From NCBI GenBank assembly GCA_013043825.1, contig JABDNM010000143.1, positions 1 through 43,511 of the forward strand: DNA of 43,511 bases. The letters run 5' to 3'. Made by a program: the position numbers and the translations under genes. The stretch comes from Flavobacteriaceae bacterium (GTDB lineage Bacteria; Bacteroidota; Bacteroidia; Flavobacteriales; Flavobacteriaceae). The notes beneath the pieces are model-generated. The model was not told the DNA's origin. It saw only the letters and a program-made list of their open reading frames with translations, and did no database searches. This document shows, one piece after another, positions 17,160 to 26,193 of this stretch. Numbering within the stretch: position 1 is the stretch's first letter; each line of letters starts with the position of its first letter.

Positions 17160-18314
17160 ATGAAAAGAATCCTGCTTACTGCTATCAGCTTACTGCTATT
17201 TACTACTGGTTTTGCCCAATCGAAGATCATTTATGAAGAGTTCACTTCCCTGAAGCTCGACGGTTCACGGAGGTTGAAAATCCAGTTACCCAGGGATTAT
17301 GAAGAAAATGTGGACAAAGTATATCCTATCGTATTGGTCCTGGATGCTAACTACCTGTTCGAACCAGTAGCCGGGAATGTGGATTACTTCGGTTATTGGG
17401 AGGACATGCCAGAAAGCATTGTGGTTGGAGTGATGCAGGGAGATACACGATACGACGATTGCAACTACGACGACACCAATTTCATGCCAGCGGAGCAAGG
17501 GGCCGACTTTTTTGAGTTCCTTGGCCTGGAGCTTATGCCTTACATCGATAGCAGCTTTCGAACTGCCAAATTCACCATCATCGTAGGACACGACTTTACA
17601 GCGAATTTTATCAATTATTATTTGTTTAAGGATCCACCCTTGTTCAATGGTTACATTAGCCTGAGTCCCGACCTGGCTCCCATGATGGATGATCGCTTAC
17701 CAACGCGAATTCCCAATATCCAGTCCAAGTTATTCTATTATCTGGCAACCGGATCCGATGACATAAAAGACTTGATGGAGATTAGCGAATCCCTCAACAA
17801 ATCCTTGAGCCCATTGAATAGTGATTCCTTCTCCTACTACTTCGACAACTTCGAAGGTGCTACTCATTATTCCCTGGTAGCTAGGGCAATACCTTCGGCC
17901 ATGGAGAAAATTTTCTCGGTTTATCGCCCTATTTCGAAACAAGAATACAACGACGTCCTTCTGAAAATGGAGACACCCATTCACCAGTATTTGTTGGACA
18001 AGTATAAAACCATTGAGGACTTATTTGGTTTGACAAATCCAATTCGAATCAATGATTTTATCGCTACTGCCACCGCTTGCGAAAAAAAGAAACAATGGGA
18101 GTCGCTTCGTGAGATAGCCACATTGGCAAAGCGACAATATCCAGATACCGTCTTGGGAGATTACTATTTAGGCCGTTATTACGAAGAAGTGGGAGAACCT
18201 AAAAAGGCCATGCGGACGTTCCAGGGAGCCTTCGATAAGGAGGAGGTAGATTTTATTACCACCGATCTTATGCTCGACAAAGCCGATAAGATCAAGGAAG
18301 ATTTTGGTTTCTGA
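17160..18314 (+). CDS. Secreted alpha/beta hydrolase-fold protein lacking the nucleophile serine, with C-terminal TPR-like helices
   Basis: 384 residues with a cleavable signal peptide (MKRILLTAISLLLFTTGFAQ). An esterase-D/enterochelin-esterase-like fold follows: YPIVLVLDANYLFEP, ESIVVGVMQGDTRYDDCNYD, and the nucleophile elbow reads VGHDFTANF. In catalytic relatives this is G-x-S-x-G; here position 145 is Asp and the second glycine is Thr/Ala. The putative catalytic His236 in EGATHYSLV and an acid in TGSDDIKD remain. Residues about 300-384 look like TPR helices (LGDYYLGRYYEEVGEPKKAMRTF). The protein is probably periplasmic and non-hydrolytic, or it uses altered chemistry. ATG 17160 is preferred over GTG 17154 because it gives a clean signal peptide. 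It follows the flippase-like gene by 51 bases. Confidence 0.8.
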   Translation: MKRILLTAISLLLFTTGFAQSKIIYEEFTSLKLDGSRRLKIQLPRDYEENVDKVYPIVLVLDANYLFEPVAGNVDYFGYWEDMPESIVVGVMQGDTRYDDCNYDDTNFMPAEQGADFFEFLGLELMPYIDSSFRTAKFTIIVGHDFTANFINYYLFKDPPLFNGYISLSPDLAPMMDDRLPTRIPNIQSKLFYYLATGSDDIKDLMEISESLNKSLSPLNSDSFSYYFDNFEGATHYSLVARAIPSAMEKIFSVYRPISKQEYNDVLLKMETPIHQYLLDKYKTIEDLFGLTNPIRINDFIATATACEKKKQWESLREIATLAKRQYPDTVLGDYYLGRYYEEVGEPKKAMRTFQGAFDKEEVDFITTDLMLDKADKIKEDFGF

Positions 18315-18414
18315 AACCACATTTCAAACTGGATCGACACATCGGGAATTCATCTATATCATCACCATCTTGGAATAGGACTTGCCTAAATGTTCTATTT
18401 TAGCTGAAAGAATT

Positions 18415-19776
18415 ATGGCTAAGACCAAAACTACTTTTTTTTGTCAGAACTGCGGAAGTCAGTTTGCAAAATGGCAGGGGCAATGTACCTCCTGTAAAGA
18501 GTGGAATACCATTGTCGAGGAGGTTATTCAGAAAGCTGAAAAAAGCGGATGGAGGGACGAAAGTGCCTCGGTAAAGCGAGTGGCCAAACCGCAGCGTATC
18601 TCCGAGATAACCTCCACAGCCGAAGCTCGTATCGATACCCGAAATGGTGAACTGAACCGAGTTCTGGGAGGCGGATTGGTCCCCGGCTCGTTAACGCTGC
18701 TTGGAGGGGAACCGGGAATTGGTAAAAGTACTCTCATGTTACAGGTAGCGCTTGAGTTACCCTATAAAACCCTGTACGTAAGTGGAGAGGAGAGCCTGCA
18801 GCAGATTAAAATGCGTGCAGAGCGAATTCATCCCAATGCTGAACAGTGTTTTATCCTAACCGAAACAAAGACACAAAGTATTTTCAGGAATATCACAGAA
18901 CTCGAACCCGATATTGTCGTTATCGATTCTATTCAAACGCTCCATACAGATCATATCGATAGCAGCGCGGGAAGTATTTCTCAAATCCGAGAATCGACCG
19001 CAGAGCTTATCAAATTCGCCAAGGAGACCGAAACTCCCGTCATTCTTATTGGTCATATCACCAAGGACGGCCACATTGCGGGACCGAAGATCCTGGAGCA
19101 TATGGTGGATACTGTCCTGCAGTTTGAGGGAGACAGGAATCATATTTATCGTATCCTAAGAGCCAATAAAAATCGGTTTGGAAGTACCAATGAGTTGGGT
19201 ATTTACGAGATGCAAGGAGAAGGACTGCGTGAAGTGGCCAATCCTTCAGAAATACTTATTTCCAAAAATGAAGAAGGATTGAGCGGAACGGCCATCGCTG
19301 CGACCCTGGAGGGGTTGCGACCCTTGATGATCGAGATCCAGGCACTGGTGAGTACAGCGGTTTATGGAACACCTCAACGCAGTGCCACCGGATACAATGC
19401 ACGACGATTGAACATGATCCTGGCCGTCTTAGAAAAGCGAGCTGGTTTCAAGTTAGGTGCGAAGGATGTGTTTTTAAACGTTACCGGTGGAATATCTGTA
19501 GATGATCCTGCCATCGATCTGGCGGTCGTTAGTGCAGTATTGTCATCCAATGTAGACATTGCGGTCGACAAAAGAATGTGCTTCGCTGCAGAGATAGGGC
19601 TGGCCGGCGAAGTTCGACCTGTGACCCGTATCGACCAACGCATACTCGAAGCCGAAAAACTGGGCTTTTCGGGCATCGTGATCTCCAAACACTGCAAACT
19701 TCCAAAACGCAACTATGGCATTGAAATTATCAAAGTGGCCAAGGTACAGGATGTCGTGAAGCACCTCTTTGGCTAA
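18415..19776 (+). CDS. radA: DNA repair protein RadA (Sms)
   Basis: RecA-like helicase that promotes branch migration in recombination. The 453 residues start MAKTKTTFFCQNCG; a zinc finger uses Cys10, Cys13, Cys24 and Cys27. Walker A is GGEPGIGKST (97-106), Walker B follows in DIVVIDSIQT, and the RadA-specific KNRFG motif is present (NKNRFGSTNELG). The C-terminal Lon-protease-like domain reads VFLNVTGGISVDDPAIDLAV and AAEIGLAGEVRPV. An upstream TTG at 18382 would add 11 residues before the conserved N-terminus and is not favoured. The stop overlaps the stop of the convergent aldo/keto reductase by 4 bases. Confidence 0.97.
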   Translation: MAKTKTTFFCQNCGSQFAKWQGQCTSCKEWNTIVEEVIQKAEKSGWRDESASVKRVAKPQRISEITSTAEARIDTRNGELNRVLGGGLVPGSLTLLGGEPGIGKSTLMLQVALELPYKTLYVSGEESLQQIKMRAERIHPNAEQCFILTETKTQSIFRNITELEPDIVVIDSIQTLHTDHIDSSAGSISQIRESTAELIKFAKETETPVILIGHITKDGHIAGPKILEHMVDTVLQFEGDRNHIYRILRANKNRFGSTNELGIYEMQGEGLREVANPSEILISKNEEGLSGTAIAATLEGLRPLMIEIQALVSTAVYGTPQRSATGYNARRLNMILAVLEKRAGFKLGAKDVFLNVTGGISVDDPAIDLAVVSAVLSSNVDIAVDKRMCFAAEIGLAGEVRPVTRIDQRILEAEKLGFSGIVISKHCKLPKRNYGIEIIKVAKVQDVVKHLFG

Positions 19777-20810
19777 GGAGCCGGATTTGGCATCTTTGAA
19801 TGAACTTTCTCGATCTCCTCCAAGATCTCTTCGGAAAGAGTTAGGTTGATACTTTCTATATTTTCTGAAAGCTGTTCCAGGGAGGTGGCGCCAATGATAT
19901 TTGAAGTGACAAATGGGCGATCATTCACAAAAGCAAGGGCCATTTGAGTGAGGCTCACGCCATACTTGTTTGCTATGTCCAAATAGCTCTGGGTGGCTAT
20001 TGCAGCTATTTCCGTGCTGTACCTGCGATAACTGGGAAATAAGGTCACCCGTGATTTGGCTGGCATCTTCCCATTGAGGTATTTCCCGGAAAGCACCCCA
20101 AAAGCTAAAGGTGAATATGCCAGGTATCCTATCTGCTCCATGTGTAGAATTTCTGTAAGTCCTAACTCATCCCGTCGCTGCAGTAAATTGTAGGCGTTTT
20201 GAGTAGATACCATTTTCAATTTCCCATTGCGGTGTTCTTCCATATATCGCATAAGCCCGAACGGAGTTTCATTGCTTAGTCCAATGTACCGAATCTTGCC
20301 TTCCTTAACATAGACCTCCATGCGTTCGAGGATCTCTCCCAGATTATCCTCCCATGCCTCGTTGCCACGATGGTCATAATCCCGCTTACCGAAAATGTTC
20401 ACTTTTCGCTCCGGCCAATGCAACTGATAAAGGTCCAGGTAATCTGTTTGCAGTCGCCTTAAACTTTGGTGCAAAGCATCATCCAGTGATCTCCGACTGA
20501 AATCCAGGGGTTTTCGAATGTACTCGAACGGACGATTGGGCCCTGAGATCTTGCTGGCCAAGACGACCTTGTCACGATTTCCTGTTTTGGAGAGCCAGGT
20601 TCCGATGTATTTTTCAGTGAGGCCTTGGGTCTTCTGCGAAGCCGGAACTGCATACATTTCGGCAGTATCGATAAAGTTAACCCCTTTATCCAAGGCAAAA
20701 TCGAGTTGTTGATGGGCTTCACGCTCTGTATTCTGTTCTCCCCAGGTCATACTGCCCAGGCAAATCTTACTAATGGTAAGATCGGTATTTGGAAGGTTGG
20801 TGTATTTCAT
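19773..20810 (-). CDS. Aldo/keto reductase (Tas-like, NADP(H)-dependent)
   Basis: 345-residue (beta/alpha)8 oxidoreductase. The catalytic Asp/Tyr are in FIDTAEMYA, Lys in VVLASKISG and His in YLDLYQLHWPE. The C-terminal NADPH region (NIIGATSLEQLSENIES) is intact. The length and the long insertion around LDFSRRSLDDALHQSLRRL and RKVNIFGKRDYDHRGNEAWED resemble the E. coli Tas subgroup (346 residues). The physiological substrate is unknown. It reads toward radA (overlapping stops) and lies 50 bases downstream of the OmpA-like gene on the same strand. Confidence 0.92.
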   Translation of the reverse strand: MKYTNLPNTDLTISKICLGSMTWGEQNTEREAHQQLDFALDKGVNFIDTAEMYAVPASQKTQGLTEKYIGTWLSKTGNRDKVVLASKISGPNRPFEYIRKPLDFSRRSLDDALHQSLRRLQTDYLDLYQLHWPERKVNIFGKRDYDHRGNEAWEDNLGEILERMEVYVKEGKIRYIGLSNETPFGLMRYMEEHRNGKLKMVSTQNAYNLLQRRDELGLTEILHMEQIGYLAYSPLAFGVLSGKYLNGKMPAKSRVTLFPSYRRYSTEIAAIATQSYLDIANKYGVSLTQMALAFVNDRPFVTSNIIGATSLEQLSENIESINLTLSEEILEEIEKVHSKMPNPAP

Positions 20811-20859
20811 GTAAATAGATTGCTCGACTGCACTTACGGCACGGCTTAGAGTGACAATT

Positions 20860-21810
20860 TTAAATTTCGTTGAGCAATTTAGTGATCTCGTCCAGTTTGG
20901 GTGTTAAAATAACTTCAATTCTTCGGTTTTTCGAACGGCCTTCATTCGTGCTGTTCGACGCAACCGGTGCATGTTCCCCTCGGCCCGCTGCCGTTAAGTT
21001 TTCCTTAGGGATTTCACGATTTCTGGTTAGAATCTCCACAATGGCCGTTGCGCGTTTGGTGGATAGATCCCAATTGTCTTTTATATTACCGTTTCCGCCA
21101 TATGGGACATTATCGGTATGTCCTTCAATGAGCACCGCGATCTCCCTATTTTGGGCAAGCACATTCCCCAATGCTCTTACGGCTTCGGTTCCTCGTGTAT
21201 TTACTGCCCAGCTACCACTTTCGAAAAGCAATTTGTTTTCCATGGATACATACACTTTACCATCCCGCTGTTCGATAGTGAGTCCGTTGCCCTCAAAATT
21301 CGTAAGAGCCGAAGATATGGCATCTTTTAAGGCTCGCATCCTAGCATCTTTGGCCGCGATAATTCCTTCCAGTTCTTCCACCCTACCAGAACGATCGGCC
21401 AATTGTCTCTCCAAGGTCTTAAGTCTTGTTTCTTCAGCTGCCAGGGCTTTTTCTTTAGCCTCTAGCTCTTCCAGCAATTTCCGGTTTCGTTCCATGTTCG
21501 CCAAGAGGGCACTGGAACTGTTGGCCTCCAGGGCATCGTATGACGCTTTCATTCGTTCATAATTGTTCTTTGCCGCTTCCATTTCCATAGCCATACGTGT
21601 CTTTTCAGCATTTAATCGGTCAATCTCCTTTTGTAAATTTGAGACGGAATATCCCGAAGTTCGGCTGCTGGCATCCAATCGAGCCATTAAAGCTTCGTTT
21701 TCCACTTTCAATGCATCATGTTTCGCTTTCAGGTCGTCGTAGATCTTTGATGAAACGCAGGAAGTTAAAAGCAATGAGAGGACAATTCCGAAGAAAAATT
21801 TCTGGATCAT
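20860..21810 (-). CDS. OmpA-family lipoprotein with coiled-coil stalk
   Basis: 316 residues: a lipoprotein signal (LLLTSC, acylated Cys18), a long charged coiled coil (about 25-165, KAKHDALKVENEALMARL through LKTLERQLADRSGRVEELE), and a C-terminal OmpA/MotB peptidoglycan-binding domain (about 185-310). That domain shows LFESGSWAVNTRG, VLIEGHTDNVPYGGNGN and the conserved AAGRGEHAPVASNSTNEGRSKNRR with the Asn/Arg pair that binds diaminopimelate. It likely ties the outer membrane to the cell wall across the periplasm, the coiled coil acting as a spacer. It lacks the beta-barrel of true OmpA. Its neighbours xth and the reductase are on the same strand but unrelated. Confidence 0.92.
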   Translation of the reverse strand: MIQKFFFGIVLSLLLTSCVSSKIYDDLKAKHDALKVENEALMARLDASSRTSGYSVSNLQKEIDRLNAEKTRMAMEMEAAKNNYERMKASYDALEANSSSALLANMERNRKLLEELEAKEKALAAEETRLKTLERQLADRSGRVEELEGIIAAKDARMRALKDAISSALTNFEGNGLTIEQRDGKVYVSMENKLLFESGSWAVNTRGTEAVRALGNVLAQNREIAVLIEGHTDNVPYGGNGNIKDNWDLSTKRATAIVEILTRNREIPKENLTAAGRGEHAPVASNSTNEGRSKNRRIEVILTPKLDEITKLLNEI

Positions 21811-21840
21811 AATATTCTATTTGAATTTGGGGTTGGTCTT

Positions 21841-22605
21841 TTAGAACGATAGCTCTACCATATGCGGACAATGGTCACTATGATGAGCTTCCGGTAGTAT
21901 AACGGCTCTTTTCAGATTTTCTTGTAAAGGTTGAGCAACCATGTTGTAGTCGATACGCCAGCCTTTATTGTTGGCCCTGGAATTAGCGCGGTAGCTCCAC
22001 CAGGTATAATTATGAGGTTCTTTATTGAAATAGCGAAAGCTATCAATGAATCCACTTTCGATAAAATTCCCGATCCACTCCCGTTCTACGGGTAAGAATC
22101 CCGAAACATTTTTATTCCGCACCGGGTCGTGGATATCGATAGCCTCATGACAAATATTGTAATCACCACAGATCACAAGATTTGGACGATCTTTTTTGAG
22201 CTGGTTGATATAATCCTGAAATAGGGCCATGTACTCCAGTTTATGGTCCAGACGCGCCACGTTCGTGCCGCTGGGCAGATACAGGCTCATGATAGACACC
22301 TCATCAAAATCAACTCGCAAGTTTCTTCCTTCGAAGTCCATAGAATCGATCCCTGTTCCGTATTGAATGTGTCTGGGTTCTTTTTTGCAGAATATTGCCA
22401 CGCCGCTGTATCCCTTCTTTTGTGCGCTAAACCAGTAGTGATATGGGTAACCGGCAGCTTCAATGTGAGCTACTTCCACCTGATCTTCATTCGCCTTCGT
22501 CTCCTGAACACACAAGACATCCGGAGTAGTAGCCTTTAGCCAATTGGTGAAGCCTTTTCGCATGGCGGCGCGAATTCCATTGACGTTGTAAGAGATGATC
22601 TTCAT
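21841..22605 (-). CDS. xth: Exodeoxyribonuclease III (AP endonuclease)
   Basis: Base-excision repair enzyme cutting at abasic sites and degrading 3' ends. The 254 residues contain the endonuclease/exonuclease/phosphatase motifs in order: ISYNVNGIRAAMRKGF, CVQETKANEDQV (catalytic Glu), YSGVAIFCKK, CGDYNICHEAID (Asp/Asn), GWRIDYNMV, and the final PEAHHSDHCPHMVEL with the catalytic Asp-His. Slightly shorter than E. coli ExoIII (268). It begins at ATG 22605. The gap to the OmpA-like gene is 30 bases on the same strand, and it is divergent from the large outer-membrane protein gene. Confidence 0.95.
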   Translation of the reverse strand: MKIISYNVNGIRAAMRKGFTNWLKATTPDVLCVQETKANEDQVEVAHIEAAGYPYHYWFSAQKKGYSGVAIFCKKEPRHIQYGTGIDSMDFEGRNLRVDFDEVSIMSLYLPSGTNVARLDHKLEYMALFQDYINQLKKDRPNLVICGDYNICHEAIDIHDPVRNKNVSGFLPVEREWIGNFIESGFIDSFRYFNKEPHNYTWWSYRANSRANNKGWRIDYNMVAQPLQENLKRAVILPEAHHSDHCPHMVELSF

Positions 22606-22728
22606 GCTAGGGTGATTTTGGAAGTACGGCTAAAATAAATAAGAATGTATATTTACGAAAGCATCCAACCGAAGGTTTTCAGAAAACAATCAACAAAATA
22701 AAAGCCTTTCCCGTAAGTTGTAGTACTA

Positions 22729-25700
22729 ATGAAATTGTATCTCAATCTATTGCTGTTTTTCACGGTACTTACGTGCTTTGGACAAGATACTATTTCGAAT
22801 TACAGATCGGCGACCTACGCGGTACGGGATAGTATTATGTTGGACAGTTCGGGTATCAATCCTCAGGAATTTCAGGTTTTTAGGAAAAATGGACTTCCAT
22901 TAAGTCCGTTGAGATATCGTGTTGACTATGGCAAAGGACAAGTTTTCTTTGGTAAGGATGTATTGGATGAACACGATTCCCTTCAAATAAAATACCTCCC
23001 CTTTCCTGAATTTCTTACCAAGGATTATTTTCAGCTGGATCCAAAGATCATTGTGGAAAATACCGGTAGTATCGACCAGCTCTATGCATTGGAAAAAAGC
23101 AATCGTGATACTGAAAACACACCATTCGACGGTCTTAATGCCCTAGGTAGTATTACAAGGGGCATCACCATAGGCAACAATCAAAATGCAGTTGTAAACA
23201 GTGAGCTCGACCTGCAGATCACGGGCAAATTGAGTGAAAAAGTGAACATCAGGGCTTCCATACAGGATGCCAATATCCCAACCCAGGAAGGGGGCTATTC
23301 TCAAAGTCTGGATGAGTTCGACCAAATCTTCATCGAACTGTATGGTAAGAACTGGAATATTCGTGCAGGCGACGTCGATCTGGCCAATACAGATACTTAT
23401 TTTGGTCGTTTCAGGAAAAAAGTACAGGGTATTTCCCTCAGTGGAAGTCTTGAAAATGAGGATGGGTCTAAATCGTCGGCATTTGCAAGCGGAGCCCTGG
23501 TGAGAGGCGTATTCCAACAAAGTAAATTCACCGGGCAGGAAGGTAACCAGGGTCCTTACAAGCTTATTGGCCCCAACGGAGAACTTTTCATTCTTATAGT
23601 TTCGGGAAGTGAACGTGTATATGTAAATGGGTTGTTGCTGAAGCGGGGCGAAAATGAAGACTATGTGATCGATTATAACGCTGGAGAAATTCGATTCAAT
23701 GCAACCTATCCCATTACGGCGAACATGCGAATTACGGTGGAGTATCAATATACCGATAGGAATTTCACTCGGTTTATCGGCTATGGCGGAGGTAGATTTA
23801 CCAGCGAAAAGTTGAATATTGGTGCTTATGTTTACTCTGAAAATGATGCGAAAAATCAACCTTTGCAGCAAAATCTCACCGAAGAACAGGTAGCCATCCT
23901 TGGAGCCGCCGGTGATGACATGGACTTGATGACCGCCCCATCTGCGGTGCCGGATACCTTTTCAGAAAATAAGATTTTGTATAGAAAAGAAGATTTTAAC
24001 GGGATGGAGATTTTTGTCTTTTCCAATAATCCTGAAGACGAGCTGTTCAATGTACGTTTCAGTTTGGTTGGAGAAAACAATGGGAACTACATCATCTCCC
24101 AGGAAAGTTCCATTAGCCGGATCTTCGAGTTCGTACCTCCGGTGGCAGGCGTCCCACAGGGAAATTACGAACCCATCATTCAACTCAATGCTCCTGTTAA
24201 ATTGCAGATTGGAGGTGTTCATGGTTCTTATCGCCCATCAGAAAAAACCCATCTTAACTTTGAACTTGCAGGAAGTATTAACGACCTTAATCTCTTCTCG
24301 GGCCTGGATGACGATGATAACGACGGCTACGGTGCAAGGCTGGCGGTTCGACAATCTGTTTTATCTACCCAGGACACTTTACAGCTCGATGCCCTAGCCA
24401 GCCTGGACTTTGTAAATCGCGATTTCAGAAATATTGAGCGCCTGTATGAAGTGGAGTTCAACAGGGACTGGAACCTGGATATGCCTACGGGAGATCAACG
24501 TCTACTGACAACAGGGCTGGCGTTCAGAAAAAAAGATGTGGGTACTGCGACCTACCTTTTCGAGAATTTGGATTATTCAGATAATTTTCAAGGTATTCGT
24601 CATGTCTTTAATTCAGGTATTCGACTGGGGGCCTTAAACCTGTTTGCTAATGGAAGCTATCTGGATAGTGAATCGGATGTGCTGAAATCCAATTTCGGTC
24701 GTTTGAATACAACGGCCGTGCTGGGAATTAAAAAAGGATGGGTGGGTGGTAAATTCAGCCTGGAGGACAACCAGGTAAAGGCCATTGCCAACGACAGTCT
24801 TTCACCGGTGAGTCAACGATTCTCGAATTACGAAGTATTTACAGGAATTGGTGATAGTACCCAGGTTTTTGCTGAGGTAGGATATCGATATCGCGTAAAC
24901 GACAGCGTTCGCTTAAATTTGCTACAAAAGGTATCTACTTCAAACGACTATTTCCTGAAGTCACGTTTGCTGAATACCGCCACCACCAAGCTGTCACTAT
25001 TTGCCAATTATAGAGTTCTCACCGACGAGGACGGAGATGAAGAGGATGAGCAAAATTTGAATACGCGACTTATCTATAATCAATCTCTTTGGAAAGGGAA
25101 CGTTCGATTGAATACCGTTCTTGAATCAAACAGCGGCGTGATTCCGCAGCAGGAATTTACTTATGTACAAGTGGAACCGGGTCTGGGCATCTATACCTGG
25201 ATCGACTACAACGAGAATGGCGTTCAGGAACTGAACGAATTTGAGATCGCGCAATTTCAGGATCAGGCAGAGTACGTTCGAGTGCTGCTACCCAACCAGG
25301 TATTTGTACGAATCAGGAATAATAAATTCAGTCAGATCCTAACCCTGGACCCCAAGCAATGGGTAAATGCTGAGGGGCTTAAAAAGGTGCTTTCTCGTTT
25401 CTACAACCAAACGTCCTATTTGATCGATCGCAAGGTGGCTAGGTCCAATGATTTGTCGAATATTAACCCTTTCAAAGACGGGGGAGACGATCAATTCGGG
25501 TTGAATTTGAACTTTCGGAACGCTTTGTTCTTCAACCGAGGCAAGCAGCGATACACCACCAGTTATACCTTTGTTTCGAGTTCGGGCAGTAATTTGATCT
25601 CCCTGGGTTTGCAAGAGAGTAAACTGCAGAGTCACCAATTGAATTTTAACCATAAATTCTGGACGGTCTGGTTGTTAAATCTGAAGGGCATTTTGGGGAA

Positions 25701-26145
25701 TAACCAGAGTATTTCTGAGAACTTCGAAAACAGAAATTTCGATCTGGATAGCTACCAGGTCAACCCAAAGATCTCCTATTTATTCGATCGTCAAACCCGC
25801 CTGGATTTTTTCTATCAATATTTGAGCAAGGAGAACAGGCTTGGAGATATGGAATTACTTGCGCAACAAAAGGTTGGAGTTTCTTTTGCGTACAATAACG
25901 TGCAGAAAATTTCGATCTCCGGCGAATTCAATTACATCAACAATGATTTCAATGGGAGTCCGTTCTCACCTGTTGCCTATACCATGCTGGAGGGATTACA
26001 GCCTGGGACCAATTTTACGTGGAATTTGTTGTTTCAGAAAAGAATTACCAAATACCTGGATGCTAATTTATCTTACTTCGGAAGGAAGAGTGAGACCTCC
26101 AAAACCATTCATACAGGAACCGTTCAATTACGGGCTTATTTCTAA
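22729..26145 (+). CDS. Large outer-membrane beta-barrel-type protein of unknown function
   Basis: 1138 residues, not assigned to a named family. A signal peptide (LLLFFTVLTCFGQ) leads to a beta-rich protein full of alternating-polarity strands such as LQITGKLSEKVNIRASIQDANIP and MRITVEYQYTDRN. It ends ...TVQLRAYF; a terminal Phe preceded by alternating residues is the usual outer-membrane insertion signal. The stretch RGITIGNNQNAVVNSELDLQ recalls repeats in SprA-like giant barrels, but I cannot confirm homology. Two acidic loops stand out: DDDDNDG (527-533) and an EF-hand-like loop at 826-837 (D-x-N-x-N-G-x-x-E-x-x-E). It is a single-gene unit, divergent from xth and convergent with a T9SS cargo gene. 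Confidence 0.75.
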   Translation: MKLYLNLLLFFTVLTCFGQDTISNYRSATYAVRDSIMLDSSGINPQEFQVFRKNGLPLSPLRYRVDYGKGQVFFGKDVLDEHDSLQIKYLPFPEFLTKDYFQLDPKIIVENTGSIDQLYALEKSNRDTENTPFDGLNALGSITRGITIGNNQNAVVNSELDLQITGKLSEKVNIRASIQDANIPTQEGGYSQSLDEFDQIFIELYGKNWNIRAGDVDLANTDTYFGRFRKKVQGISLSGSLENEDGSKSSAFASGALVRGVFQQSKFTGQEGNQGPYKLIGPNGELFILIVSGSERVYVNGLLLKRGENEDYVIDYNAGEIRFNATYPITANMRITVEYQYTDRNFTRFIGYGGGRFTSEKLNIGAYVYSENDAKNQPLQQNLTEEQVAILGAAGDDMDLMTAPSAVPDTFSENKILYRKEDFNGMEIFVFSNNPEDELFNVRFSLVGENNGNYIISQESSISRIFEFVPPVAGVPQGNYEPIIQLNAPVKLQIGGVHGSYRPSEKTHLNFELAGSINDLNLFSGLDDDDNDGYGARLAVRQSVLSTQDTLQLDALASLDFVNRDFRNIERLYEVEFNRDWNLDMPTGDQRLLTTGLAFRKKDVGTATYLFENLDYSDNFQGIRHVFNSGIRLGALNLFANGSYLDSESDVLKSNFGRLNTTAVLGIKKGWVGGKFSLEDNQVKAIANDSLSPVSQRFSNYEVFTGIGDSTQVFAEVGYRYRVNDSVRLNLLQKVSTSNDYFLKSRLLNTATTKLSLFANYRVLTDEDGDEEDEQNLNTRLIYNQSLWKGNVRLNTVLESNSGVIPQQEFTYVQVEPGLGIYTWIDYNENGVQELNEFEIAQFQDQAEYVRVLLPNQVFVRIRNNKFSQILTLDPKQWVNAEGLKKVLSRFYNQTSYLIDRKVARSNDLSNINPFKDGGDDQFGLNLNFRNALFFNRGKQRYTTSYTFVSSSGSNLISLGLQESKLQSHQLNFNHKFWTVWLLNLKGILGNNQSISENFENRNFDLDSYQVNPKISYLFDRQTRLDFFYQYLSKENRLGDMELLAQQKVGVSFAYNNVQKISISGEFNYINNDFNGSPFSPVAYTMLEGLQPGTNFTWNLLFQKRITKYLDANLSYFGRKSETSKTIHTGTVQLRAYF

Positions 26146-26173
26146 AAAAAAGAGCGGGACAATGCCCGCTCTT
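26143..26173 (-). terminator. Terminator hairpin between convergent genes (stronger for the minus strand)
   Basis: AAGAGCGGG (26150-26158) pairs perfectly with CCCGCTCTT (26165-26173). On the minus strand the stem is followed by eight T residues, so it ends the T9SS cargo transcript. For the plus strand it has no T-run and overlaps the stop of the outer-membrane protein gene. Confidence 0.8.
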
Positions 26174-26193
26174 ATCTTATACCTCATCAAGAT

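Noticed and set aside
18382-18414. Upstream TTG start for RadA
   Set aside because: The conserved N-terminus begins at ATG 18415 just before the zinc finger.
20870-21562. Open frame of 230 codons antisense to the OmpA-like lipoprotein gene
   Set aside because: Ser/Arg/Leu-rich translation typical of the complement of a coiled-coil gene; no domain. Shadow frame.
23143-23871. Open frame of 242 codons antisense to the large outer-membrane protein gene
   Set aside because: No signal or motif; the plus-strand gene has clear protein features across the same bases.
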